Shown here: positions 45,367 through 53,985 of the stretch, piece by piece
Numbering within the stretch: the stretch's first letter is position 1
Layout of the letters: each line of letters opens with the position of its first letter
Assembly: GCF_019880585.1 (NCBI RefSeq)
Contig: NZ_JAINVV010000003.1
Coordinates: 496,001-560,000, forward strand
Origin: Sphingomonas colocasiae
Lineage (GTDB): Bacteria > Pseudomonadota > Alphaproteobacteria > Sphingomonadales > Sphingomonadaceae
Length of the DNA: 64,000 nucleotides
Direction of reading: 5' to 3'
Made by a program: the position numbers and the translations under genes
Notes under the pieces: model-generated
The model's database searches: none
Told to the model about the DNA's origin: nothing
Seen by the model: the letters and a program-made list of their open reading frames with translations, nothing else

Positions 45367-47103
45367 TCAGGGCAGCGGCCCGTTGAGGCGGCGCAGCGCG
45401 ACATGGCGGACGCGGCCGGCATGGATCTTCAGCCCGCTGACCTTGCCCTGGGCATCGCGATCGAAGGCGACCGCGCCGAGCGTCCAGGACGGGGATTCGA
45501 AGCGATCCGCCACCACGGCCTTCAGCGAGACCGGATCGGGCATCCAGATCGAACGGACCGACAGATGATCCCCTTCAACCGCGATCGTATAGGTCGCGTC
45601 GAGTTCGTCGCTGTAATAATTGCCGGCATAATCCGCGAGCGCCGCGGCCGATGGCGTGGCCAAGGTGATCCTGTCGAAACGCGTGACGCGCGATTCATCG
45701 GGCGACACCTGCTCGATCGCGGTGATGGTGCCGTTCGCGCCCTTGACCGTGGTGAAATAACTGCGCACCGGCGGGCCGGAATCGAAGCTGCCATTGGCGC
45801 GCTGCGTCATCTTGGTCGGCTTGCCATAGCCGCCGTCGAGATAAAGCCCGTCGGTGCGCGCCTCCAGCTTGAGCGTATGCGCATATTGATTGAAATAGGT
45901 GCCGGCGAGCGGCGCGGGATTGGGTTTCTTGTCGATGGCGGGAACGGCGGGCGCCGGCACCTTGGGCAGATAGAGATCCGCAATCGCCGCGACGCGCGCG
46001 GTAAGGTCCAGCCCGAAATTCTTGCCCGCCGCGTCGAAGGGCGTGTTGGCGGTGATCGCCACCGCGAAATCCTGCCCCGGATAATAGACGAAGATCGCAC
46101 GGAAACCGGCATCGGCGCCCGAATGGGTGATCACCTCGCGTCCGCCGATCTTCGTGCGCTGGAGCGCGAAGCCATAGGTGATCGGCTTTCCGTCCGAAAG
46201 CGTGCCGTTGGTCGTCACCTGATCGATCAGCGCGCGATCGCCCACCACCGGATTGGTGAAGTTGCCCGCCCATTTTGCGAGGTCCTCGACGGTGGTGAAC
46301 AGGCTGGTCGCACCGGCATTGTCGTAGTTGAGCAGTTCGCGCTTCCACGGCTTGTCCGGGTTTTCCCGATTATAGGATTGCGCGCGGCCGGGCACGATCT
46401 CGTCGACATCGTCGAAGAAGAAGGTCTTGCTCATGCCCAGCGGCTTGAAGATCCGTTCCTCGGTGAACTGGCGCAGCGTCTGCCCGCTCACCGCGTGCAC
46501 AATTTCCGCGAGCAGCGTGTAGCCGGTGTTGGAATAGGTATATTCGCTGCCGGGCTTGAAGTTCAGCGCCCGCTGGCGCGACACCATGTTGACGACCTGC
46601 TTCTGGCGCAGGCGATTGTCCATATCCTGCCCGCCCAGCACGAACAGCGACCATTGGTCGCGCAGGCCGCTCGTATGATGGATCAGGTGATTGACCGTGA
46701 TGACCTCCCCGAAATCGGGGACATAGGGCAGGTAGCGCCGGATATCGGCATTGAGATCAACCTTGCCGTCGCGCGCCAGCAGCGCGATCGCGAAGGCCGC
46801 GAATTCCTTGGAAACGCTCGCGACATGGAATTGCGTCTGCGGCGTGATCGGGCGGCCATCCTCCATGTCGGCGATGCCATAGCCCTTGGCGTAGACGAGC
46901 TTGCCCTTGCTGTAGACGCCCAGCGCCGCGCCCGGATCGCCGGCCCCGATGCTCGAGAACAGCGCATCGACGGCAGCTTCGCGCCCGGCCTCCAGCGCCT
47001 CCGCCGCCGCGGGGCTGGCGGATTGCGCCAGCGCCGGCGAAGCGACGGACGCCATGAGCGCGGCGAAAAACAGCGGGCATTGCAGGGTCTTGGCAAGGCG
47101 CAT
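45367..47103 (-). CDS. Exported serine hydrolase, class C beta-lactamase-like (third copy in window)
   Basis: A 578-residue protein with a signal peptide (ending near SVASPALAQ). The catalytic motif is S96-V-S-K99 (HVASVSKEF), YxN is Y190-S-N192 and the triad is HSG in VITHSGADAGF. The catalytic domain (about 45-360) is followed by two beta-rich repeats (about 390-470 and 480-575), one containing PLAGTYFNQYAHTLKL and the other LADYAGNYYSDELDATYTI, as in DUF3471-type tails. It is unusually long for the class. It is periplasmic, with peptidase or esterase activity likely. Upstream (47136-47160) is an AAAATCGATT repeat pair and at 47190-47205 a perfect palindrome. Confidence 0.88.
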   Translation of the reverse strand: MRLAKTLQCPLFFAALMASVASPALAQSASPAAAEALEAGREAAVDALFSSIGAGDPGAALGVYSKGKLVYAKGYGIADMEDGRPITPQTQFHVASVSKEFAAFAIALLARDGKVDLNADIRRYLPYVPDFGEVITVNHLIHHTSGLRDQWSLFVLGGQDMDNRLRQKQVVNMVSRQRALNFKPGSEYTYSNTGYTLLAEIVHAVSGQTLRQFTEERIFKPLGMSKTFFFDDVDEIVPGRAQSYNRENPDKPWKRELLNYDNAGATSLFTTVEDLAKWAGNFTNPVVGDRALIDQVTTNGTLSDGKPITYGFALQRTKIGGREVITHSGADAGFRAIFVYYPGQDFAVAITANTPFDAAGKNFGLDLTARVAAIADLYLPKVPAPAVPAIDKKPNPAPLAGTYFNQYAHTLKLEARTDGLYLDGGYGKPTKMTQRANGSFDSGPPVRSYFTTVKGANGTITAIEQVSPDESRVTRFDRITLATPSAAALADYAGNYYSDELDATYTIAVEGDHLSVRSIWMPDPVSLKAVVADRFESPSWTLGAVAFDRDAQGKVSGLKIHAGRVRHVALRRLNGPLP

Positions 47104-47189
47104 GGACGATCTCGCGATGATTTGGGGAAACAGAAAATCGATTTCATATCATGAAAATCGATTCGTCCAACCGGTCGGCCGAGATTTTC

Positions 47190-47205
47190 GTTGCCGATCG
47201 GCAAC
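47190..47205. promoter_or_regulatory. Perfect 16-bp palindrome between serine hydrolase and leucine-dehydrogenase-type genes
   Basis: GTTGCCGATCGGCAAC is a complete palindrome about 90 bases upstream of the serine hydrolase start and about 50 bases after the dehydrogenase stop on the same strand. It could be an operator for the former or part of the terminator of the latter. Confidence 0.35.
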
Positions 47206-47257
47206 AAGGCGGCATCGCCCCCGCGACAGGCCCGGTTTCGCGCGCTGCTCGCCGCGC

Positions 47258-48307
47258 TTATCGACCGATCAATTCCCGGCCGAGCGCCATCGCGGTTGCC
47301 TCCGGCGTTTCGCCGGCGCGATCGGCGCGGTCGAAGATATCGAGCAGCCGTGTCTCGATATCGGCGAGCCGGTCTTCGATCGGCCGGGTTACCCGGATGT
47401 TCCGCCCCGGCATCGCCGCGATTTCCTCCGCCGCGCCGATCACGCCACCGGCATTGATCACGAAATCGGGCGCATAGAGAATACCGCGCGCGCGGAGCGC
47501 GGCCCCGGCATCGGCGGTCGCGAGCTGGTTGTTGGCGGCCCCCGCGATCGCGCGGACGCGCAGCCCCGCCACCGTCACGGAATCGAATAGCCCACCCAGC
47601 GCACACGGCGCCAATATATCGGCCTCGACGCCCAGTATCGCGTCGGGCGCCACCGTTTCGGCGTTCAGTGCCACGCGTGCGCGTTCGAGCCGGTCCGCGT
47701 CGATATCGGTCACGGTCAGACGGGCGCCCGCCTGCGCCAGCCCCTCCGCCAGCCGCCAGCCGACATTGCCCAGCCCCTGCACCGCGACGTGCACGCCCTG
47801 AAGATCGTCGCGGTCCAGTGCGCGTTTCACGACGCCGCGCAGGCCGTTGAACACCCCGGTGGCGGTATGGATCGACGGATCGCCCGCCCCCGCGCTCTCG
47901 GTACCGCCGACATAGGGTGAAACCGTGCGGATGATCTCGCAATCCGCGACCGAAAAGCCGACATCCTCCCCGGTCGCGAACTGGCCGTTCAGCCGGTTCA
48001 GCACCCCGCCATAGGCCAGCAGTTGCTCGCGCGTGCGCGGCCGCGCGGGATCGCGCAGCATCACCGCCTTGCCCCCGCCCATCGCAACCCCGGCAAGCGC
48101 GCTTTTGTACGACATGGCGCGCGACAGACGCAGCGCATCCGCGACGGCATCGCCATCGCTGGCATAGTGCCAATAGCGCGTTCCTCCGCAGGCCGGCCCC
48201 AGATGGGTGGAATGGATCGCGACCACCACGCGCAAACCGGTTTCGCGATCGGTGAACAGACAGGTCTGCTCGTGATCATCGAATTCGGGCAAATCCCAAT
48301 AGCGCAT
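47258..48307 (-). CDS. Leucine/phenylalanine/valine dehydrogenase family (Glu/Leu/Phe/Val dehydrogenase)
   Basis: A 349-residue cytosolic NAD-dependent amino acid dehydrogenase of the short (Leu/Val/Phe) branch, which oxidatively deaminates branched-chain or aromatic amino acids to 2-oxo acids. The active site has Lys68 in AMSYKSALAG and the catalytic Lys80 in MGGGKAVM. The NAD fold starts VAVQGLGNVGWRLAEGL (about 174-190), and ANNQLATADAG and DFVINAGGVI are family landmarks. The frame extends upstream to 48694, but only the ATG at 48307 avoids overlap with the divergent Lrp-type gene. That gene is the obvious regulator. Confidence 0.92.
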   Translation of the reverse strand: MRYWDLPEFDDHEQTCLFTDRETGLRVVVAIHSTHLGPACGGTRYWHYASDGDAVADALRLSRAMSYKSALAGVAMGGGKAVMLRDPARPRTREQLLAYGGVLNRLNGQFATGEDVGFSVADCEIIRTVSPYVGGTESAGAGDPSIHTATGVFNGLRGVVKRALDRDDLQGVHVAVQGLGNVGWRLAEGLAQAGARLTVTDIDADRLERARVALNAETVAPDAILGVEADILAPCALGGLFDSVTVAGLRVRAIAGAANNQLATADAGAALRARGILYAPDFVINAGGVIGAAEEIAAMPGRNIRVTRPIEDRLADIETRLLDIFDRADRAGETPEATAMALGRELIGR

Positions 48308-48436
48308 CTTCAATCCCCTCCGGCAACTTCGGACGCAATGATGAGATGGAATCCAAGGTTTTTGATTGCGATTTTCGCCCTGAAAACTAGAATTTTGAGC
48401 ATCTGCCACACCCATTCGCAGCCTTTTTGGTGAATC
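48308..48436. promoter_or_regulatory. Divergent promoter region between dehydrogenase and Lrp genes
   Basis: 129 bases containing an AT-richer core (TTTTTGATTGCGATTTTCG and, a few bases on, GAAAACTAGAATTTTGAG). The partial dyad GATTTTC/GAAAAC suits Lrp/AsnC binding. No other feature is seen. Confidence 0.5.
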
Positions 48437-48925
48437 ATGCCCGACATTGATCTCGATGGTTTCGATCGGCGGATCCTGACCGAACTCCAGCGCAACGGAC
48501 GGCTGACCAATCTGGACCTGGCCGAGCTGATCGGCCTTTCCCCCTCCCCCTGCCTCCGCCGCGTCAAGCGCCTGGAGCAGGACGGTTATATCACCGGCTA
48601 CAGTGCGCGGATCGACGAGCGGAAGGTGGGTCTGGGGCTGACCTGCTTCGTTTCGGTGAAGATGGAGCGCCACCGGGAGGAGGATGCCGAGCAACTGAAA
48701 TCGGCGATCGGCGGCATCCGCGAAATCATCTCATGCTTCGTCACCTCGGGCGAGTACGACATGCTGCTCCAGATCGTCGTGCCCGATCTCGACAGTTTTC
48801 GCCGGCTGATGATGACGACGCTGATCAAATTGCCCGGCGTGCGCGATTTCCGGACCAGCTTCGCGATCGACACGATCAAGGATGGCGTGCCGCTGCCGCT
48901 GCACCACCTGCCCGATCCGCGATAG
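48437..48925 (+). CDS. Lrp/AsnC family transcriptional regulator
   Basis: A 162-residue regulator with an N-terminal helix-turn-helix (DGFDRRILTELQRNGRLTNLDLAELIGLSPSPCLRRVKRLE in outline, about 7-47), the linker DGYITGYSARID, and a C-terminal RAM/Lrp ligand-binding domain (EDAEQLKSAIGGI... SGEYDMLLQIVVPDLDSF) that binds an amino acid and assembles octamers. It is divergent from the branched-chain-type dehydrogenase and probably activates it in the presence of its amino acid substrate, as BkdR-type proteins do. Confidence 0.93.
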   Translation: MPDIDLDGFDRRILTELQRNGRLTNLDLAELIGLSPSPCLRRVKRLEQDGYITGYSARIDERKVGLGLTCFVSVKMERHREEDAEQLKSAIGGIREIISCFVTSGEYDMLLQIVVPDLDSFRRLMMTTLIKLPGVRDFRTSFAIDTIKDGVPLPLHHLPDPR

Positions 48926-48938
48926 GCCGATCGACTTT

Positions 48939-48990
48939 CAACCCATATTGGCAACCCATATTGCCAACCCATACCGGCAACCCGTGCCGG
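48939..48990. repeat. Four 13-bp tandem repeat units
   Basis: Units begin at 48939, 48952, 48965 and 48978, each of the form CAACCC(A/G)T(A/G)(T/C)(T/C)G(G/C). The first two copies differ at one base and the later copies drift. They lie 14 bases after the Lrp gene stop codon. No gene covers them. Confidence 0.85.
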
Positions 48991-49134
48991 CCCCGATCGA
49001 CTCTTCTCGTCGCATTGCGCCGTTCCCGCGCTTTGACGGCGCGGCGTTCCCGGTTATCATCACCGGCATCAGCGAAGCGCCGGCCTGAAAGGGACGCTCT
49101 TCCTTATCCATCGTCACGGATCAGGAGAGTTTTC

Positions 49135-49422
49135 ATGGCCAAGGTTACGATCAGCGCATATTCCGATCTTCCGCGCGGGCTGGGTTCCGGCCTGTTGCCG
49201 ATCGCCCCGCCCGATCCGCTCTACAAGGACAGTTTCGGCACCACCGGACAGAGCGATCCCCTGCCCGACAATGCCCGTTTCATTCGTGTCGCCACCGATA
49301 CGGCGATCTGCATCCGCCGCAACGGCACGGGCGCCGATGGCGACGACGACCTGCAATTCGCCAACACCGCCGAATTCTGGGGCGTCAGCGAAGGCGCCAT
49401 CGTGAGCTGGACGACGGCCTGA
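49135..49422 (+). CDS. Small phage-structural-like hypothetical protein
   Basis: A 95-residue protein with no signal peptide. An AGGAGAG ribosome-binding site precedes the ATG. The acidic, Gly/Asp-rich sequence with FIRVATDTAICIRRNGTGADGDDDLQ looks like a beta-structured virion or tail accessory protein, but I do not recognise a named family. The next gene starts two bases after its stop, so they are coupled. Together with the two following genes it forms a compact forward-strand block set apart from its neighbours in style. Confidence 0.6.
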   Translation: MAKVTISAYSDLPRGLGSGLLPIAPPDPLYKDSFGTTGQSDPLPDNARFIRVATDTAICIRRNGTGADGDDDLQFANTAEFWGVSEGAIVSWTTA

Positions 49423-49424
49423 CC

Positions 49425-50225
49425 ATGCGGGGCGGCAATGCGCGCGCCGGCGCGATGGGATCGATGGGGCTGGGCATGCGCCCGCCGCGCGCGGGCAGCC
49501 GCGCGCTGCGCGCCGACGTCGCGGCGGTGTTCGCCGGCAATGCGGGGTCCTGGTACGACGTGTCGGACCCGGCATCCCTGAAGCAGAACAGCGACGGCAC
49601 CGGCGCGGTCGCGATCGGTGATCCCGTGGGTTATCTGGCCGACCAGTCGGGCAATGGCCGCCACCTCACGAACGCTACCCCGACGCAGCGGCCGATCCTG
49701 ACGGTGATCGACGGCCATCCTGTACTGGCGTTCGACGGGGTGGACGACGTGCTGTGGCACCAGGTGAGCGCGGGCGTCGGCAGCCTCAACCAGGGCAGCG
49801 ACGGCTATATGCTGCTCGCCGGACGGCGTGAGGGGAACAGCGGTACCAGCTATTGCGCCACCTATCTCAGCAATGTCCGCTATTGGCGGATCTCGGGCAT
49901 CATCACCAACAGCCGGCTGACGGTGGCGGTGCGCGGTCCCGGCGGCAATTTCCAGCCGATCGTCGCCAGCATGTCCGCCCCGCTTTCGGCCTATGGCATC
50001 ACGACCAGCCAGATCTCGGCAACATCGACGACCACGACCAGCCCCAACGGCACGACCGCGTCGATCGCGATCACGGGAGACATCGTGAACAATGCCAGCC
50101 GCGTCTCGCTGGGCGGCGTGCCGGGGCAAGGCGCCGTCACCCCGTCATTCTGGGGCGGCTTCGCCATCTATCTGGGCGCCCCCGGCACCGACGCCATCGC
50201 CACGCTGCGCAGCTATTTCGCCTGA
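49425..50225 (+). CDS. Phage-tail/lectin-like structural protein, hypothetical
   Basis: A 266-residue protein. After a Gly/Arg-rich start it reads WYDVSDPASLKQNSDGTGAV...GDPVGYLADQSGNGRHLTNA, the opening of a concanavalin-A/LamG-like beta-sandwich common in phage and prophage tail-associated proteins. Then come RPILTVIDGHPVLAFDGVDDVLW and a Ser/Thr-rich beta repeat (SQISATSTTTTSPNGTT). No secretion signal is seen. It is likely a surface-binding or decorating structural protein of a prophage remnant or other contractile particle. It follows the 95-residue gene by two bases and precedes the 115-residue gene by 12. Confidence 0.7.
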   Translation: MRGGNARAGAMGSMGLGMRPPRAGSRALRADVAAVFAGNAGSWYDVSDPASLKQNSDGTGAVAIGDPVGYLADQSGNGRHLTNATPTQRPILTVIDGHPVLAFDGVDDVLWHQVSAGVGSLNQGSDGYMLLAGRREGNSGTSYCATYLSNVRYWRISGIITNSRLTVAVRGPGGNFQPIVASMSAPLSAYGITTSQISATSTTTTSPNGTTASIAITGDIVNNASRVSLGGVPGQGAVTPSFWGGFAIYLGAPGTDAIATLRSYFA

Positions 50226-50237
50226 AGGACCATCATC

Positions 50238-50585
50238 ATGCCCTATCCCAAATCCGTATCGCTGATCTGCACCGCCGCCGAACTGAGCGCGGCGAACCTG
50301 GCGCTCAATTTCGCACCGCTTTCCCCCGCCGATCCCACCGTGGGCAATCGCGGCATCGGCAACATCACCGTGCCGATCTCCGCCACCGGAGACATGCCGG
50401 CGACGCACTATGGCACCCATGCCTGGGACGACGGCCTGGCCGCGCTGTTCGAGGACGCCGAAATCGCCGCGACGATGCCGATGATCCAGGCGCGCATCGT
50501 CGAGAACCCCAACGGCAGCACCGTGGGGTTTCACGGATTTCTGGACAGCCTTGGCCTGATGCGGATCCTGCCGGCGGTGGAATAG
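50238..50585 (+). CDS. Small phage-like hypothetical protein
   Basis: A 115-residue mixed alpha/beta protein (SVSLICTAAELSAANLALNF, then GNITVPISATGDMPATHYGTH and AALFEDAEIAATMPMIQARIVEN) with no named domain that I recognise. Regular ribosome-binding site spacing after the previous stop and similar codon use support a real gene in the same operon. It is likely the last gene of the small phage-like block. Confidence 0.6.
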   Translation: MPYPKSVSLICTAAELSAANLALNFAPLSPADPTVGNRGIGNITVPISATGDMPATHYGTHAWDDGLAALFEDAEIAATMPMIQARIVENPNGSTVGFHGFLDSLGLMRILPAVE

Positions 50586-50614
50586 CACCCCCGCCGGCAG
50601 GTTCCCCGCCGCGC

Positions 50615-51178
50615 TCACGATCGGGCCCGTGCGCGGCGGGGACCCTCCTCATGGGTTTCCAGCAGATCCACCATCGCCATCATCACGCGGCGCGCGGCGA
50701 TGCCGGCGCGCAGCCGGGGATCGGGCCATAGCCAGGCATAGAAACCGGCATGGTCGCGCACCGACGCGGCGATCTCCACACCGCCCCCGGCCGGCCGCTC
50801 CGCCAGCCGCGCCGCCAGCCGATCCACCGCGCGCGTGGCGCGTTCGACGGGCAGGCCCATGCTTTCCACCCCGCGCCACACCGCGCGACGATGCGCATCC
50901 AGCGCCAGCGCGGATGGGGGATTCCGGAAATGTCGCTCGATCGCGTCGGCGATCGGCTCCGCCGGCGGCTGCGCGACCGCCAGCCGCAGCGCGATCGCGG
51001 TGAACTGGTCGTCGGCCAGCGGCGAATGCTCCAGCCGCTCGATCGCGCTGAAGCCGTCGTCGCTGATCGCGCGGACGCGCGCATGATCGTCGGGCGAACG
51101 CAGCAGATCCTCCGCGCGCCGGGCGCCGACGCGCAGATGAATATCGAACAGCCCGCGCTGTTCGGTGGGAATGCACAT
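50615..51178 (-). CDS. Hypothetical protein, helical, Arg/Ala-rich
   Basis: A 187-residue protein with many predicted helices (FDIHLRVGARRAEDLLRSPDDHARVRAISDDGFSAIERLEH in outline). No signal peptide, membrane segment or catalytic motif is seen. The AISDDGFSAIERLEHSPLADDQFTAIAL segment has a repeat-like helical periodicity. The ATG at 51178 is chosen; a longer frame to 51253 adds Arg/Gly-rich sequence. It converges on the phage-like block. The plus-strand frames here are shadows. Confidence 0.55.
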   Translation of the reverse strand: MCIPTEQRGLFDIHLRVGARRAEDLLRSPDDHARVRAISDDGFSAIERLEHSPLADDQFTAIALRLAVAQPPAEPIADAIERHFRNPPSALALDAHRRAVWRGVESMGLPVERATRAVDRLAARLAERPAGGGVEIAASVRDHAGFYAWLWPDPRLRAGIAARRVMMAMVDLLETHEEGPRRARARS

Positions 51179-51419
51179 GGATTTCTCCGATCGGGAACCG
51201 CGCCGCGCGCCGTGCGGCCTCACCCGGCCCGCCAGACCGGCGGCCCCCGACAATTCGGCGATGACACGGAAAACACCCCGGCCCCGCCACGCGCGGTTCC
51301 GGGGCAGCTAGCCTTTCAGCAGCCGGCCCGCGTGGTGCGCAGAGCGCCGCAACGACAGAGAATCACACATGAGGCCCAAGCATGGCCGGTTCGGGGGAAA
51401 AGGCAATGGTGGGGCTGGC

Positions 51420-52031
51420 TCAGCCGACGTGCTTTTTCACCCATTGCCAAAAGGCATCTTCCGAACTCTCGTCGTCCATGGATGAGGGGTGTCGAACTAT
51501 TTCGGTCGCGAGAACGGGTATCGAAACGCGAAAATTCTCCTCCACCCAAGCCCGATACGGCATGTTCGGCTGAACGAAGAACTCTCCGCCGACATTCGGT
51601 GGCTGGGCGTAGGCATCACCCCAGCAGATCTCGTCATAGCCGATCGCCAGCAATCGGAGGAAATCGACCGGATCGTCTGCGAGAATGCAAAGCGTCACCG
51701 ATCCAGAGCCCGAGCCCAGATGGACAATTTTCTGGGTGCCATCGTCCGCCAACCAAAAGGCGGCCATCGACCCGTCGCCGCCCGTTTTGGCGAAGACGCA
51801 GAGCCTGTTCATGACCTCCGGATTGGTGGTTCTGAACCAGTATCTCAGATTGACATTGCCTTCCGCTGCAAAGCCAATGTCGGTGCCGCCGGGGCGGCCG
51901 TCGTCGGTCCAGCCCCGCTTCATCTCCGCTTCGGGGAACAGCAATCCTATCCGGCCATTCGGCGTGTCGACGAAGCATCGGCTCGCCTCGATCCAGCGGA
52001 AGAGGCGTTCAAGCGGTTCGGGCAGCGACAT
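51420..52031 (-). CDS. SMI1/KNR4 (SUKH)-like protein
   Basis: A 203-residue cytosolic protein. The pattern FLRLLAIGYDEICWGDAYAQPP and PYRAWVEENFRVSIPVLATEIVRH resembles SUKH (SMI1/KNR4) superfamily proteins, many of which serve as immunity proteins for polymorphic toxins. Earlier strands (GRIGLLFPEAE and NVNLRYWFRTT) fit the same fold loosely. No toxin gene is adjacent: the upstream neighbour is gamma-glutamyltransferase and the downstream one is a helical hypothetical protein. The start may be at 52148 if the first 39 residues are real. GC content is lower than that of neighbouring genes. Confidence 0.6.
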   Translation of the reverse strand: MSLPEPLERLFRWIEASRCFVDTPNGRIGLLFPEAEMKRGWTDDGRPGGTDIGFAAEGNVNLRYWFRTTNPEVMNRLCVFAKTGGDGSMAAFWLADDGTQKIVHLGSGSGSVTLCILADDPVDFLRLLAIGYDEICWGDAYAQPPNVGGEFFVQPNMPYRAWVEENFRVSIPVLATEIVRHPSSMDDESSEDAFWQWVKKHVG

Positions 52032-52157
52032 TCCCGCGCACAGCGTCGCTTCAATCTGTTGGCCAAGGATGGATCGCTCATCCCGCCGACGGCTTCCACC
52101 CCCAAAACTGAACATTCGGCCGAACACCTCACTCTCCAGAACAGGCACTCCGCGCCC

Positions 52158-53900
52158 CTATTCGTGCGCCGCGTTGGCTCCGCGCGCCACCTTGTGGGTC
52201 ACGCTGTCCTTGCCGGTGATGGTGATCGCCACGCCTTCGCTGCGCGGGTCGGCGGCGCCGGTCCATTGGCCGTTCACCTGTTCCACCGCGTTCGCCTTCA
52301 GCCCCAGCGGGCCGGCGCGGAGCTGTTCGCCAAGCGCGGCGAGCGCGGGCAGCATGGGTTCCAGCTGGGTGCCGCGTTCCACCACGCCGCCGGGGCCGGG
52401 CGTGTAGATCAGCCCCATGCCGATCGCGTCCTGCGCGCTCATCTTCCAGTCCAGCACGCCGACCAGCGCCTTGGCGATCTGCGCGATGATCGTCGATCCG
52501 CCCGCCGCGCCCAGCGCGATGCGCACCTTGCCGTCCGGCCCATAGACGATGGTGGGCGACATGGAGCTGCGCGGCCGCTTGCCGCCCTGCACGCGATTGG
52601 CGGCGAGATAGCCGTCCCTGACCGGCGCGATGTCGAAATCGGTCAGTTCGTTGTTGAGCACGGTGCCGTCGATCGTCAGGCCCGATCCGAACACATCCTC
52701 GATCGTGGAGGTGACGGCGACGACATTGCCCTGAGCGTCCACGGCGGACATGTGCGAGGTGCCATGTTCCGGGCCGGGCTGCACCCGCACGCGCGGCGGC
52801 GCGCCGGCCGGGACGCCGGGCGCGATCGACGCCATCGTCGTATCGGGGCTGATCAGCGCCGAGCGCGACGCGATATAGGCGGGATCGAGCAGGCCCTTCA
52901 CCGGCACGGACACATGATCGGCGTCGCCCAGATAGGTGTCGCGATCGGCATAGGCGAGCCGCTCGCTTTCGGCCAGCAGGTGCCAGGCGACCGGATTGTC
53001 CTTGCCCAGCGCCGCCATGTCGAACCGTTCGAGCTGCTTGAGGATCAGCAGCACGGTGATCCCGCCCGAGGATGGCGGCCCCATGCCGCAGATGCGATAG
53101 ACGCGATAGGTGCCGCAAACGGGATCGCGTTCCTTCGCGCGATAGGCGGCGACATCCGCCATCGTCATCCGCGACGGGTTGATCCGCGCGCCGTTGACGG
53201 TCGCCACCAGCTTTTCGGCGGTCGCGCCATGATAGAAATAATCGGGGCCCTTCGCGGCGATGCCCGCGAACAGTGCCGCCTGTTCGGGATTCTTCAGGAT
53301 TGTGCCCGCGGCCTTCGGCGATCCGTCCGCATTGAAGAAGAAGGCGCGCCCCCAGTCCGAAACGATCGCCTTGCCATACCGGTCGATCGAATTGCCGAGG
53401 CGCGGGGTGATCGCGAAACCGTCGCGCGCCAGGCGGATCGCGGGCTGGAACAGCGCGGCCCAGGGCAGCTTGCCGTGGCGGGCATGCGCCATCGCCATCA
53501 TGCGCAGATTGCCGGGCACGCCCACGCTGCGCCCGCCGGGAATGGCGTCCGCATGGTCCATCGCCTTGCCGTCGCGAAAGAACCATTCGCCATCGGCGGC
53601 GGCGGGGGCCGCCTCGCGCCCGTCGAAACTGGTGACCGCCCGGCTTTTCGCATCGTGATTGACCAGGAAGCCGCCGCCGCCGATGCCCGAGCTTTGCGGC
53701 TCCACCACGTTCAGCGCCAGCATCATCGCGATCGCGGCGTCGGTGGCGCTGCCGCCCTGCCGCAATATCTCTATCCCCGCCTCCGCCGCGCGCGGATCGG
53801 CGGCGGAAACGGTGCCCGACATGACGGGCGGCGATTTGGCGGGCGCGGCGGCGAGCGGAAGGCTGACGGCGGCGAGGAGAAGCAGGACGCGACGGATCAT
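52158..53900 (-). CDS. ggt: Gamma-glutamyltransferase
   Basis: A 580-residue periplasmic N-terminal-nucleophile hydrolase that splits glutathione and other gamma-glutamyl compounds. The signal peptide is IRRVLLLLAAVSLPLAAAPA. The large subunit starts MSGTVSAADPRAAEAGIEILRQGGSATDAAIAMMLALNVVEPQSSGIGGGGF in outline. The autocleavage and catalytic Thr is T381 in HGTSHMSAVD. The small subunit contains PGSGSSTIIAQIAKAL-like sequence (GAAGGSTIIAQIAKAL) and ends with the normal GVAI region. All hallmarks are intact. The ATG at 53900 follows the signal-peptide logic; the frame extends to 54098 within Cys-rich shadow. Confidence 0.92.
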   Translation of the reverse strand: MIRRVLLLLAAVSLPLAAAPAKSPPVMSGTVSAADPRAAEAGIEILRQGGSATDAAIAMMLALNVVEPQSSGIGGGGFLVNHDAKSRAVTSFDGREAAPAAADGEWFFRDGKAMDHADAIPGGRSVGVPGNLRMMAMAHARHGKLPWAALFQPAIRLARDGFAITPRLGNSIDRYGKAIVSDWGRAFFFNADGSPKAAGTILKNPEQAALFAGIAAKGPDYFYHGATAEKLVATVNGARINPSRMTMADVAAYRAKERDPVCGTYRVYRICGMGPPSSGGITVLLILKQLERFDMAALGKDNPVAWHLLAESERLAYADRDTYLGDADHVSVPVKGLLDPAYIASRSALISPDTTMASIAPGVPAGAPPRVRVQPGPEHGTSHMSAVDAQGNVVAVTSTIEDVFGSGLTIDGTVLNNELTDFDIAPVRDGYLAANRVQGGKRPRSSMSPTIVYGPDGKVRIALGAAGGSTIIAQIAKALVGVLDWKMSAQDAIGMGLIYTPGPGGVVERGTQLEPMLPALAALGEQLRAGPLGLKANAVEQVNGQWTGAADPRSEGVAITITGKDSVTHKVARGANAAHE

Positions 53901-53985
53901 GCGCGCCCTATTGCGGGAGCGGACGGCGGAAATCCAGAGCGGGGATGCGGGAAATCGCCAGGGGGGAAGGCCCCCGCCCCGCCGC

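Noticed and set aside
48939-48990. CRISPR-like array
   Set aside because: Units are 13 bp with no spacers and only four copies; it is a simple tandem repeat.
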